Shown here: in pieces, positions 1 to 10,446 of the stretch
Position numbering within the stretch: the stretch's first letter is position 1
Layout of the letters: every line of letters starts with the position of its first letter
From: Trachelipus rathkii
Taxonomy: Eukaryota > Arthropoda > Malacostraca > Isopoda > Trachelipodidae
DNA: 34,659 nucleotides
Assembly: GCA_015478945.1 (NCBI GenBank)
Contig: JABUQX010004679.1
Coordinates: 2,501-37,159 of the forward strand
Direction of reading: 5' to 3'
The notes under the pieces: model-generated
Told to the model about the DNA's origin: nothing
The model's input: only the letters and a program-made list of their open reading frames with translations
Databases searched by the model: none
Program-made: the position numbers and the translations under genes

Positions 1-2
1 AG

Positions 3-524
3 AAGAATAACAAAAGAAAACGTGATGATGCTGATGTTGATGGTGATGAAGAAGATTTTACAGCAAAATTACTTGAAATTAAAACGGTTGCTGTCTCTAG
101 AAATTCAGGGGTCATTGATACTCATCGATACAGAATAAGAGTGAATGAAGAAAATGTGTTCAGACAAGGTCTTGATATTGAGGATGCTTTCAGAAGGGTC
201 ATTAGAGCTATTGTTGAACATCTAAAAAAGGAGGTGAACTATGGAGAATACAAAGCAAGATTTTGGTTTACTTTCAATGATGGGGCTCGCAACGAATTCC
301 ATGTCAACCTTGCCCAAAAACATGTAAAGGCTATAGGCAACGCTGTAACTGAGATTCTAAGACGCTTACAGCTATCTTTCCAGTCAGGCGATAAAGCTTC
401 GTTCACTAATTTCATCGTCGAAGTCCAGGTAATGCATAACCCTGAAGGAAATGGTCCCCTAATACTGGTCAATAAATTTTATCCACCTCCTGATCTTATC
501 CAAGTCATTAATTTAGCAAGGTAG
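3..524 (+). pseudogene. N-terminal domain segment of the polymerase polyprotein, partial at left edge
   Basis: This frame is open from the first bases of the window, so the gene starts outside it. The visible part opens with a basic stretch (KNNKRKR, nuclear-localisation-like) and an acidic run rich in Asp and Glu. A globular region of about 140 residues follows, with the pattern LDIEDAFRRVIRAIVEHL and later WFTFNDG and NEFHVNL. From memory, similar domains precede DPOL_B_2 polymerases in long virus-like proteins of cnidarians and arthropods; their function is unknown to me. The frame ends at a stop at 522-524. The next recognisable polymerase sequence resumes at about 532 in another frame, so I infer this was once the N-terminus of the same polypeptide rather than a separate gene. 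The only obvious start-like codon (GTG at 141) lies inside the open stretch and is unlikely to be real. Confidence 0.6.
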
Positions 525-531
525 CGTTTGA

Positions 532-1576
532 CAGAGGATAGATGCAGTTGGCTGTGGATTTAAAGCTATAGCTGCCTGTGTAAAAGTTGTTACCGAAAAA
601 AAAGATAAATAGCGCTCAAATTGATACTATAGTAAAATTAGAGAAGGATATAGCCGATATGTGCGGTTTAAATTATGCTGACCCTTTGACGGTTGATAAA
701 TTTGCTATAATAGAACGGGTCTTAAATTGTAGGATATTTGTCTACAGAAACGATAAAGATGAAAAGTTGCATGTAGTTTATAAACCAAGAGAAATTGACA
801 GGGATAAAGATTTGTATATAATTGGGTATGACGCTGTCAATACTCATTATTATTACCTTCTTCCCAACGATAAAATCAAATTAACAATAGGTAGTGTGAA
901 TCCAAAGAATATAAAGGGTCAAATTTTTTGTAGACAATGTTACAGCTTTGTTACAAATATGGTTTTACATCTACATCAAGAATGTGAATATTATAAATGT
1001 AAACAGTGTCTCACATATGAATGTGGGGGAAGGGCTGAAGCTGATAATATTCCCTTAAAGTATTGCTCTGAATGTAATCGTAACTTTTATAACGAAGATT
1101 GTCTTAAGAACCATAGAAAAAATAACAAATACGTATGTAAGAAAATAAAAATTTGTGAGCTGTGTGATACAATGAAGATAACTGATGCTCAAGGAAAGTT
1201 CAAACATGACTGTGTGAATATTCAGTGCGGAGTTTGCGACGTAAAGCATAACCCGGATAAAGGTGCTCATAAATGTTTCATGAAAACATTGAAAAAGAAA
1301 GAAAAGAAATGGCAGGATAAGAAAAATGTTTACACATTTTATTATGATGTGGAAACGTATAATCATAACGAGACGGATAAAGGAGACTGTAAATCAGTTG
1401 TTGATATGGTACCATACTTACTTGTGAGCATGCTGGTCTGTTATAAATGCAGCGAAAAAGAATTAAGGAATGAACAGTGTGAGACATGTGGAACTAAACG
1501 TCAGGAAATTTTCCATTTGGATTTAAATGATGAAAACGATTCTGAAAAGTTTCCAGTCAACAAATTTATAAATTAA
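532..1576 (+). pseudogene. Polymerase segment: N-terminal fold, Cys/His zinc array and Exo I
   Basis: Reading starts in frame 1 at 532-609, with a GCGFKAIAAC stretch that corresponds to the conserved C..A.A region of related long polymerases. It passes to frame 2 around an eight-A run at 595-603. Frame 2 then has CRIFVY and HYYYLL elements and a dense Cys/His array from about residue 115 to 230 of this piece, with many CxxC pairs (CRQC, CKQC, CSEC, CELC, CGVC), probably several zinc knuckles. The exonuclease begins with FYYDVET: Asp at 1346 and Glu at 1352 are the Exo I metal ligands. The frame stops at TAA 1574-1576, but the same frame carries on correctly after it, so this is a single nonsense change inside the exonuclease. 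The TTG at 587 is not a credible eukaryotic start. Confidence 0.8.
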
Positions 1577-2944
1577 TTATTCAGTTTTTCGGAAAAACAT
1601 AAGAAAGATGAAATCATAGTAGCAGCTCATAATGGAGGTAAGTTTGACACACAATTTGTGTTCAGTAAATTATTAGCAAGACCCGGTGCTAGTGTTATTT
1701 CTAGTAACCCTGTAAAACGAGGCACAAAGATCATCACTATGACAGCCCAGCATAATATTACATTTAAAGATACCCTCTTATACATGCCCTGTGCTTTGAA
1801 GAAACTACCAAAATGCATGGGACTTGCAGGGGATGTAGCTAAAGGGTTCTTTCCATACAGATTTCTTACCCTAGATAATGTAAATTATGTTGGTCGAATA
1901 CCTGCTAGAGAGTTATTTGAAATTGAGCGAATGGAAGAGTCAGAGAAACGAGAATTTACCGAATGGTATAGCTCATTCGAAAATAGAGAGTATGATATTA
2001 AATCAGAATGCACTAAATATTGTGTACAGGACGTCGACATTTTACGTCGAAGTTTTGAAAAATTCCGAAAGATGTTCATTGAAATGTTCCAAATAGATTG
2101 TTTAACAGAATGTTGTACAATTGCTTCATTATGTTTTAGAGTTTTTAAAACTCATTATATGAAATCTGATACTGTTGCTCATATCAGCCGAGATGGAGAG
2201 AAATGTTATTCGTATGAAGGTATTCGGTGGATAGCGTTCATGGAGAAGTATACTGGTCAAAGGATAACCCATGCGCGGAATGGTGGTGAGCGTGTGTTTA
2301 AACTTAAGAATAAACACGTACATCCTGATGGGTACACAGAGGTCCCTGTTGTTGATTATACACCTATTGACGGAGATGCTTTTGTCACTCTCAGACAGAT
2401 TCAAGTAGACAACCAATTGAAACCCCGGAATGAGCAGAGATGGAGGGAAATGGATGAGGCTGCATCTGCACCCGGCGCTAGACCAGTGGAAAAGAAACGC
2501 ATAGTGTACTTGTTCCATGGCTGTATTTGGCATGGGCATCAGAGCTGTGCGGACGGTAAACTAGAGCATAGAGGTGTCTCCAGTCTCGATAGGTATAGAA
2601 TGACCATGCTACAAGAAGAATCATACAGAAGAGCAGGGTTTGAAGTTGTGAGGGTATTGGAATGCGAATGGAAAAAAATGAAAGATGAGTGGACGGTAAG
2701 AATACTGCACGCTGATCCTGGAGAAGAGGAGGATGTAGAACTTCTGAAACCGTATGTCAATAGAATAGGTAACGATGTCGCAAATCATAGACTTATTATT
2801 GGTGATGCTCTGTACGGAGGTCGTACGGAGCCTTTTGTATATTACTACCCTCCCACAGACGGTGCTAACAAAATTTATTACTTAGATTTCACATCGTTGT
2901 ACCCATGGGTTCAGAAATCTCAGGAGTTCCTACAGGCATCCTGA
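1577..2944 (+). pseudogene. Polymerase segment: Exo II, Exo III, Vsr-like nuclease domain, motif A
   Basis: This piece continues in the same frame after the TAA at 1574. Exo II is AHNGGKFD (Asn 1631, Asp 1646) and Exo III is YCVQD (Tyr 2018, Asp 2030), so the 3'-5' exonuclease residues survive. From about 2190 to 2690 there is a domain not part of the polymerase core: FHGCIWHGHQSC at 2513-2548, then an Arg-rich helix and RVLECEW at about 2651-2671. This matches the Vsr (very short patch repair) endonuclease pattern HGCFWHxHxC...WEC, including zinc-type Cys/His positions. A proline-glycine link then leads to motif A, DFTSLYP at 2885-2905, which holds the first catalytic Asp of the palm. The correct frame is lost around 2910-2935 and the ORF ends at the TGA at 2942. 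Confidence 0.85.
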
Positions 2945-3417
2945 GAAACTTGTAGGAATGAAATCCCCCGACATTCCCGCAATACGTAGCGAACATGCAG
3001 AGAAATATTTCGGGGTGCTTAACGTTTTGTGTTTTAACCTTCTCCAAAACTTAATACATTCTGCTTTTACCAGGGAGATATAAAGAAAGACTAATATTTA
3101 TCTAGTCGAACCGTGTGCTAAAGGAAGGTTACGAAAAGGTTGTGCACTCACACGGAAAAGACAAGCGAGACTTATGGATGTTTAACACCAACACAGAACT
3201 AAAATTCGGCTGTGGAAAAGGGGTACACAGATTACCAAAGATCTTCGAAATTGTGGAAATTCAAACGCTACCGGTCGGATTGTCTCACCAAGACTATGTG
3301 AAAGCATTCCTGAAATGGAAAACTGAGGCTTCAGGTTTGCCAGATGGAATAACCGATAAAGACTGTGCGATATTTCATCGAACGCTTTTGAAAGGATTGA
3401 AGGTGTTAACTAGATAA
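2937..3417 (+). pseudogene. Polymerase segment: palm/TPR2-like region between motifs A and B
   Basis: Frame 0 is open at 2937-3080 and contains EKYFGVLNV, the usual strand after motif A in protein-primed polymerases. The homology then moves to frame 1 (LLPGRYKERLIF from about 3061), which has an in-frame TAG at 3103-3105. It continues to the stop at 3415-3417 with KIFEIVEI and DYVKAFLKWKTEASGLP, a very typical DPOL_B_2 block just before motif B. The GTG at 3115 is inside the frame and not a start. The piece that normally follows the LLP block is partly readable in the alternative frame, so several small insertions or deletions are present here. Confidence 0.75.
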
Positions 3418-4020
3418 GGCTAATATCAAGAGCAATCCAGGTCTCCGTTCATTGCAAAGTTATGTCTTAATTCTCTTTGGGGAAAATGGCTAAACGCGCA
3501 CCATGCACGAAGACATCATCTGTCATACGTGACCGCAAAGTCTGGGCAATTGGCAAAGCAGGGCCGATTTGGAAAATCGAAAATTGTAGTGGTAGCGGAC
3601 AAAACAAATTATAGTTTTCCTGTACGATACACTGCTTTATGCTTATAATATTCAAGGTCTAACACACTAGCCATCGCCAGCGTTTCACTACAGCTACCGA
3701 AGAGTCAACTATACAAACTCATTGAAAAACTGGCGTCAAAGATGTATTGCGACCACCGACAGTTGCATCTTTGTAGCTAAAAAAGGTGATCACGTACCCG
3801 AAACAGGAAGGTTTCTTGGTGATTTGACAGACGAAATTGGTGCTGGTATTACAGCTGACAGCTTTGTTTGCACTGGCCCTAAATCTTACGCTGTACGATT
3901 GCTAAAAAACAATGGTGAAGTAGACCATATTCTGAAAGCTAAGGGTTTAACATTGAGTTATACGAGCAGTGATATTATCAATTTTCACGGTATGCTGAAA
4001 ATAGTGTTAGATAAAGTCTT
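3418..4020 (+). pseudogene. Polymerase segment: motif B, motif C and C-terminal palm
   Basis: NPGLRSL is in frame 2 near 3434. One shift later, frame 1 reads KLCLNSLWGKW (3457-3489), which is motif B with its conserved Asn-Ser and Gly. Frame 1 stops near 3643 and resumes at about 3661 through KLASKMYCD. The catalytic motif C is cut in two: its first Asp codon is 3751-3753 in frame 1, while the following Thr-Asp-Ser codons are 3755-3763 in frame 2, one extra base apart. After this, frame 2 is intact through KSYAVRLL and KAKGLTLSY to INFHGMLKIV. Similarity to polymerases fades at about 4020. The last ~22 codons before the TAG near 4090 are hydrophobic and derive from the tandem repeat that starts here, not from polymerase. 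Confidence 0.8.
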
Positions 4021-4023
4021 TGA

Positions 4024-4420
4024 ATCCCTCCTTGGGTGTATCACATACCTGCTATTGATTGTGTTACTGATTTGGTTTAACTGCTTTTAGGTATGAATGT
4101 TTATTAAATATTATTGATGTTAGTTTAAAGGCAGTAAAAATGAAGTTCAGCAGTATTAGGCAGTAAACAAAATGCGGATACTACCCTGTTGTTGCTATGT
4201 ATACACCTCTATTGATTTACTGATTTACTGTTCTTTATTAGTATGTAATTTTGTTTTACGAATAAGTGGAGTTAAAGGCATATTTACATAAGTTGTTAAA
4301 TGCCAGTAAGACTTTAGTTAAGCAGTAAAGCAGTAAAACAAAAGCACGCTAATCCCCTTAGTGTTAGGTAACACCTTTATTGATTTTCTGATTGTACTGC
4401 TTTAAGGTATGTAATGTTAT
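4024..4420 (+). repeat. Three degenerate tandem copies of a 150-170 bp unit abutting the polymerase remnant
   Basis: An ATTGATT...CTGATT...ACTG[C/T]T..TAGTATG-type block recurs with the same internal order at about 4054-4095, 4211-4245 and 4378-4410. The intervals are about 157 and 167 bp. Between the blocks, GCAGTA...CAGTAAA.CAAAA sequences also recur at 4151-4172 and 4322-4345. Copies differ by many substitutions and small indels. The first copy supplies the false hydrophobic end of the polymerase reading frame. It could be subterminal sequence of the element or a host satellite into which the element was inserted. Confidence 0.7.
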
Positions 4421-4734
4421 AAGCTTTTTTAATACAAAAAATTTCGTACAGTTGTAGTAAAATAAAAATGATTCATATATCAGACACTCTGGAATTTTTT
4501 TCTTCTTTCTCATTCCTCATTCTTTTTCATTTTTATATTGGTATAAGATACTTAAATAATTTCTAATTTTTTAATGTTATTTGTCAGCTTTTCCTGGTTT
4601 TAGTGTAACTACATGGCCTCAGTACTCGACTCATCAATTGTGAATTAGTCGCTGATGGGACTTTACCCCCAAACGCTCCTCTGGATACCGTTCCTGTATA
4701 CAGTTTCGACTGGGCATTTATTTTAATAAATAGG
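4421..4734. other. Unclassified intergenic sequence
   Basis: No gene seen. The stretch is AT-rich to 4590. It is followed by a more balanced block at 4600-4720 around AGTCGCTGATGGGACTTTACCCCC, whose composition suggests the edge of a dispersed repeat. I could not identify it. Confidence 0.4.
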
Positions 4735-5170
4735 TGTATATATATATGGTATATAGTTAATTATGTATATTATATTTATATTATATTATTATATTATAGT
4801 ATATATATATTATTATACTTTATAATATATATATTATTATTATTAATATTTATATATATATATATATTTTATATATTATATATTTATATTATTTTATATA
4901 TATTATTTATATTTATTATATATATATTATTATTTTTATTTTATTATTATATTATATATTTATATATATTATATATATATTTATATTTATTATATATTAT
5001 ATATATTTTATATATTTTATATATATTATTATATATATTTATATATTATTTATATATATTATATATATTATTATATATATATATATATTTATATATATTT
5101 TAACATTTATTATATATTATATTTTATTTATTATTATTTATTTATATTTTATATATTTTATATATAATTA
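4735..5170. repeat. AT-only low-complexity tract (TATA/ATT repeats)
   Basis: There are about 430 bases of almost pure A and T with irregular TATA, ATTT and TTAT units and no fixed period. No coding capacity. Confidence 0.95.
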
Positions 5171-5790
5171 TTATATGTGTGTGTGTAGGTGTGGTTGTGA
5201 GCTACGGCTGGTATATTTATCAAGGGTGGATGTATTTGTCTTTAGGTAAATGTGTGTTTTGTGTGTGTAGGTATGTGTGTTAAGAAAAAAATTAAGCTCC
5301 GTTTTTAAAAAAAATAATATAAAAATAATATTAAAAGGTGGCTCCCCTCCTTTTAATGGTGGGGGTTTAAGGTGTATGTGTGTATTAAAAGCTTCTAGCG
5401 TATGGTGTGTGTGTATTAAATAGCTAGCGGGTGTGCGTGTGTTTGCATTAAGTGTATATGTGTGTGTTAGACGTGGGGTGTAGGTGTTTTGAGCTATTGG
5501 GTTTGGTTGTAATGTGATCCATGGCAGGGTCGTTATTAGGGTGGGTTTGTGTGTATATATTTGGGCGGGTGTATGTGTCCTATGCATGTGTTTGTTTGTG
5601 CTAGGTGGCAGATTGTTTGATGTGTAAGTTGTCTATGGGTGGGTGTATGTGTTGTGTTTATAAGTAGCCTAGCGGGTGTTTTTGTGTATAAATTGGGCAG
5701 GGGTAAACGGGTGTGTGTGTGTGTGCATGTGTGGTATTGTGTTAGTATGTTTATATGTATGAGTTGTGTGTATGGATGATACTGATTTTA
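5171..5790. repeat. TG-rich degenerate microsatellite tract
   Basis: The plus strand is rich in TG, GTGTG and TAGGTGTG units with few C residues. A perfect (GT) run lies near 5711-5725. An AT-rich interruption at 5281-5330 is followed by CTCCCCTCCTTTTAATGGTGGGGG, a short imperfect inverted repeat. The minus-strand ORF here is only CACA-repeat translation. Confidence 0.85.
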
Positions 5791-6000
5791 CCTATATAGA
5801 TCACCTTACGGATATTTAATAGTGTTATATTATTTGTATTATGTATTATATATATATTATATATTATATAATATTTTTTATATTATTATTAGGTATATTA
5901 TTATTATATATATAGTGATTATTATTTGATATTATATATTATTATTTATATAAATTGCATATATATAATTATTTGCTTAAATCGAGTCGAGAATATTGTA
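5791..6000. repeat. AT-rich low-complexity tract
   Basis: Nearly pure A/T from about 5815 to 5970, with TATATTAT units. No gene. Confidence 0.9.
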
Positions 6001-6840
6001 TTAAAAAGATTTAATATGGAAATAGCTAATTCCAATATTTATGCTATGTATTTATTGAGATCTTTTATATATAAGTTTTAACATTTTGTTTCAGGTATAA
6101 TATTTGGGTCATTAGTACTGGGCCCAATTCTGTTAAGACTCCTTATTACACTTCCTTAGAGGCTACGGGTTGATGTTCCAGTTCGGTTAGTGACTGGGTA
6201 TAAGGTCGCTTTTTTTTAATTCCCGCATTTAATTGTTATTCCTTTGCGTTGGATGGGATTGATTCGCATTTCAGAATGATAGAATGATTTTAATGCGGCA
6301 AGCGCATGTTAAAATATACATGTAATGCGCAAACCGTCTGTTTGGCATAATTTTCAATGCGCTAGTATAATAAAATACATGTGGTGACACATGTCTTAAA
6401 AGGGCCCAATGGGTTCAGGATACTGTGAAACCTTCAGAGATGATACAAGACGCAACTATTATTTTATATATTTATAATTATATATATATATATATATTTA
6501 TAATAGATATATATATATATAGTATTATATATAATATAAATTGTATTATATAACTTTTTTTTCAAAAGCAATTTGAAAATATTCAAATTGAAAACTATGG
6601 TATAGGGGATTGGGGAAGACCTCCTTGGAGAGGCACAGACAGATAAAGCAGTTACGGTGAGTGGAACGGGTATAGAGATACAGCTGTGAATGAAACGGGG
6701 TAGGAGGGATGGACTGGATTGGTGAGGAGTGAGTTGTGTATAAGGGTGAGTGTATTGTGGTCTATGGATTGTAGTTTCGTTGTGATATTAAATTCGATTC
6801 GATGAGTTATATTTGAAAACGTAGGATGCCGAAACAGTTC
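6001..6840. other. Unclassified sequence, no gene
   Basis: The composition is mixed. Around 6290-6385 the words AATGCG, ATACATGT and CAATGCGC recur in two weak copies about 60 bp apart. TA microsatellite occupies about 6465-6550. The stretch 6600-6780 is G-rich and C-poor on the plus strand. No ORF has protein-like content. Confidence 0.4.
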
Positions 6841-6861
6841 GAAAAAAACTATCCCGGCTTG

Positions 6862-6912
6862 GTTGCAGTGCGGTGCGGTGCGGTGCTGCGCGGTTTGGCG
6901 CGGTTCGGCAGG
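6862..6912 (+). repeat. GCGGT-type microsatellite
   Basis: Four to five GTGCG/GCGGT units occur in a row, then decayed units (GCGCGGTTTGGCGCGG). This is a rare GC-rich spot in the window. Its minus-strand translation gives a false Arg/Pro/Ala/His protein. Confidence 0.8.
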
Positions 6913-7109
6913 GTCTTGCAGTTAAGCGAAAACGGTTGGTGAACTCGAAAGGCACCACCCCATCCCCCCTTAAAGGGGAGGGGGGGAAATCCGCAAAACA
7001 CAATAAATAATAAATAAAAAGAAAAAAAAAAAAAAGCACTAAAAACCACCCATGAAGTAAAAGAGTATTAAAAAATTTTATATATTCCACGCTGACCAGG
7101 ATTTGGTGC

Positions 7110-7600
7110 TCATCGCTGTTGCCTTGTGGCTTTCCCTCACCCCCCGCACTTTTTCCTTCTCTCGTCTTATTTACTTTATTATCCTAGGCGAATTCTGCTG
7201 AGGGCCCGTGGGTCAGTCGTGTTATTCTCCTATTACTATTATTGTTTGCTGGTGGCTTGACTCCAAGTGGCGTGTGCACAGTTTTTTCCGGAGTTAAATC
7301 ATGCCGCAACACGGGCACAAAGTCGTCAATCGAAGGTATGCTATTACCTAGAGTGGATTCTGCTTTATGCCTTCTTGATGATTGTGGCGACGGTTTCAAA
7401 AGGGTCGATTTGTTGGCAGTCTTACAATTTGGTTCGTCCTTCATTGATACTTTGTTCTTCTTCTCTTCCCATTTTTTTTTTCTTCATTAGTTTAGTCTGT
7501 GTCCATAATAATACCAAATGTTTTTTTTTTTTCGTTTTCCCTTCGTTCAGGCTCACCAATCTCTGTTGGCTCCGCTTGGATTGGTGCTTTCTTCGTAGAC
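7110..7600 (-). pseudogene. Possible hydrophilic coding remnant, perhaps retrotransposon ORF1-like
   Basis: I do not recognise this. On the minus strand an ATG-led 86-codon frame (7184-7444) gives a Lys/Ser/Pro/Asn-rich peptide with no strong domain. If its stop is ignored, the same frame stays hydrophilic to about 7110, ending near GGEGKPQGNSDEHQ. Upstream, at 7490-7600, another frame begins MSTKKAPIQAEPTE and also ends in a stop. Base composition here is balanced, unlike the flanking T- and AT-rich tracts, which is why I take it as former coding sequence. Hydrophilic N-terminal ORFs like this occur in non-LTR retrotransposons, but nothing diagnostic such as a zinc knuckle or RRM was found. 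The overlapping plus-strand frames are T-rich and hydrophobic and look like shadows. Confidence 0.3.
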
Positions 7601-7869
7601 ATTTGGTTCTTTTCTTTCTCTCGCATGGTCTGTTAGAATTGTTCCATTCATCACTGGATCGTAAGTATTTTCATCTATTTTCAATTTTCTTTACTAGGAA
7701 TCGTTTGTACTTACTTTATTTTTTGCTATCAGCAAAGAATGAATATTTTATAGGGCTGTTTTCGATGGGTCTCGCCTTTTTTAAATCTTCGGTGGCAGAT
7801 TTACCGTTGTGGAGACGTGTGCGTGGTAGCCCAAGGGGATTAGGGTTAGTTTGTTGTTTGTTGTAATTT

Positions 7870-8270
7870 GTGGAATTATAGATTTATTTTTTTATATTTA
7901 TAACAAACTTGTGCAATATTGTTGTTCCCTTTGATCCTATATTTTATTTATATATATAGTTTTATTTTATTTGTTTTTTTATTTAACTATCTTATTTTAT
8001 TTTTTATAATGTTTTATTGGTTATATATATATATTTTTTTGTAAGTATTTTTTATATTATATTTATTTATATTTTTTATTATATAATATTATATTTTTAT
8101 TTTATATTTATTTTATTTTATATATATATATTATTGATTCAATATAAATTGAATTAGATGGTTTACAAATCTGTCAATTTATTTATTTTCTAAGTAAGAT
8201 TTTTTATTATTTAATATTTCTTGTGGTTAATTATATTATATAGTTGCATTTAGTTGCTAACAATTATGAC
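7870..8270. repeat. AT-rich low-complexity tract
   Basis: T-rich and AT-rich sequence with TTTTATTTTA and TATATATA runs. No gene. Confidence 0.85.
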
Positions 8271-8279
8271 TGGCATCTC

Positions 8280-10080
8280 TTTTAAATTACTGGGGGGTGT
8301 TCGTTTTTTGTTATTTTGTTGGCTTAGGTGGGATTCTTTTACGTTAGTTTAATAATGGTGATATTTAGGGTTAATTTTGTATGATTGAGGCGTGATTAAT
8401 GGTCTATAGAAGACAAATTATGTTAAAGATATGAGTAGTTAAATGTTATTAATTATGAGGGTGTTCTTGTAAATGTATTAAATAGATTTGATTCTAGGGA
8501 ATTTGTGAGTTGAGAGAACGGAGGGTATATTTGGAAGATAGATTCTTCGTTCTGGAAGATCGGGTGGGTGTGTGGGGTTGGGGGGAGTAGCGTTTCTGGG
8601 ATAGTTTTTAGGCCTGTGTGTTGATTTTGAGTTATTGGTAGCAAATTAGTTGTTCCTTTAAGAAGCATAGGTATTGGTTTCTTATTTGATTTTTATGTTC
8701 GGTATTTATATATTGGTGTCCACGTTGCGGCTAAGATTTTTAAAACATAATAGCATTAATCAGGCGTCCTCGTTCGTCGAAATCCTAAAATTGCGCTTAT
8801 GTTGGTCTGCGTTCGTATGAGTGTATGTGTATAGTTTGAGAGTAGCTGTATACTGATTTTTACTAAGTTGGTTTTAGTATTTTATTGGTATGTAATAGTA
8901 TTAATATGTTTGGTAGCTAGTTTTTGAGTATTGGGGTTAGTAGGTTAAGGTGTTATAGGTTGATGTATGGTAGTATATGTGTATTGGGTGTAGGTATATT
9001 TTTATATTTGGTTATGGTTTTGGTGTGTGGGTTCGTTATGGCAGGTGTTAGTTAGTGGTAGGTTGGTGGTATTAGTTAGTATATTAGGGGTTTTTGAGGT
9101 GTGATCGTTGGTTGGTGTATAGGATGCGATTGTGTGGTTTTTGTTGTGTGATAGTATTGGAGTGTTGTTATTATCTTTAGGTTTTGTTGATTAGGTGAGT
9201 AGGTATATGTGTGATATTAGGGTGTGGTATTGTGTGTAATGAGTGGTGGCTGGTGGTTATTGGTGAGTGAGTTGGTGTGTGATTATTGGGTTTGAGTGGT
9301 ATGGGTTTGGTCGTGTTTGTGTGTTTGTTGTTATAGTGTTGGGTTGGTTGGTGGTTTTTTGTTATTATGTGTGTTTTATTGGATTTTGTATGGTGTTTGG
9401 TGTAGTGTGATATTTTGTTATGTATATGGTGGTTGGGTTTTGTGTTGGTTTGGGGTTGGTGTGATTTATGTGTTTTGTATGATGGTTTGTTGTGTGTATA
9501 GGTGGTAGGTGTGGAAGGTTCTGAAAGGTGATGTAGGTATGGTGGTGAAGGTGTGAGGCGTAGGGTGGTGTATTGAAGGGTGGGGGAGTGTTGGTTTGGG
9601 GGGGTGTGTGGTGGTTTGTTATGATGTGGTTGTGATTGGTTGTTTTGATCATTGGGGTGTGTAGTGAGGTGTATGTAGGTATGCGGTCGTGGTTTGTATG
9701 GTAGGTTTTTGTTTTTATGTATTGTATGGGCGTGTGTGTGTTTGTGGTTTATTTAAATTTTTTTTTTTTTTTTGCTTTTGTTAACTACTGAGATATTTAT
9801 GCTTATAGTGTGTGTATTTGCTTTGAGGTGTTGATGTGTGTTGATTTTAGGCTTTAACCTTTGAGGTTAGGTAGGCTGTAGTGGCAGGGATGTTGTATTA
9901 GGATTGTTGATGTTGTTGATAGTTATTGTATTATTGGTGTGATGTAGATGTGTGTGTGTTGTTATGTATAGGTTGTGTGTTGTGTGTTGTGTTTTGTGTT
10001 TTTGTTTATTGTTAGTTATTGTATTATTTTGTATATTTTTATGTGAATAAACAATTAATGTAGGGAATATTTGGTTTATT
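8280..10080 (+). repeat. Cytosine-depleted G/T-rich tract
   Basis: The plus strand is built from G, T and A with almost no C. In 8881-9720 I counted 13 C in 840 bases, while G is about a third in the line counted. It reads as degenerate TG, TTGG and TAGG words without a fixed period. ORFs on either strand (Val/Leu/Cys/Trp-rich plus, His/Pro/Thr-rich minus) are products of this bias. A T-run lies at 9759-9773. Confidence 0.85.
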
Positions 10081-10415
10081 AATTTTGGTTGAAATCCTAA
10101 AACATAGCAAGAGTAGGCTATTGTTAAGTATTTATTTGTTTGTTTATGTTATTTTAGGTTTGTTTTGTATTGAATATATCGTCGTTTGTTTTGTTTGTTG
10201 GTTTGTTTATTATTTATTTATGAGTTTATTTATATGGGTGTGTGTACATTTTATAACATGATTTCGACATATCTAGATCAAATTAAATAAAATTATTTTT
10301 ATGTACTTAAAATTCCTAATCCTTTTTTTTTTTTATATTATGCGCATAATATTGTATTTAATAGTTTTTTTTTGTATTAGAGTTCTATTAATCTTATTCG
10401 TCAATTTTTTTTTTT

Positions 10416-10446
<31 letters not shown>

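Larger units (their letters stand above)
3..4020 (+). pseudogene. Decayed protein-primed family B DNA polymerase (DPOL_B_2 type) of a virus-like or Polinton-like element
   Basis: This entry covers the whole remnant; its pieces are listed separately. All six landmarks of a family B polymerase with proofreading exonuclease appear in the correct order: Exo I at 1346-1354, Exo II at 1631-1648, Exo III at 2018-2032, motif A at 2885-2905, motif B around 3457-3483 and motif C around 3745-3763. The DxxSLYP form of motif A and the KSYA...KGLTL block after motif C are typical of the protein-primed DPOL_B_2 group found in Polintons, adintoviruses and related elements. The live enzyme would copy element DNA from a terminal-protein primer. 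The reading frame changes at least seven times and there are in-frame stops at 1574-1576 and 3103-3105, so no full-length product can be made. The long open pieces begin at GTG or TTG codons, which merely follow stops and are not real starts. No integrase, ATPase, protease or capsid gene was recognised beside it. Confidence 0.88.

Noticed and set aside
3722..4090. Membrane-like C-terminus (LLLIVLLIWFNCF) of the polymerase
   Set aside because: It is the translation of the first tandem repeat copy, which recurs twice downstream as noncoding DNA.
1..4420. A complete Polinton or adintovirus
   Set aside because: Only the polymerase is recognisable. No integrase, packaging ATPase, protease, capsid or terminal inverted repeats were found in the window.
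5171..5587. 138-codon minus-strand Thr/His/Pro frame
   Set aside because: Translation of a CA/TG microsatellite-like tract.
7267..7866. 199-codon plus-strand hydrophobic frame resembling a membrane protein
   Set aside because: It starts inside T-rich sequence, overlaps the more protein-like minus-strand frame, and its hydrophobicity follows from T-rich codons.
9296..9652. Plus-strand Val/Trp/Cys frame and minus-strand His/Pro/Thr frame
   Set aside because: Both are translations of the C-depleted G/T tract on its two strands.
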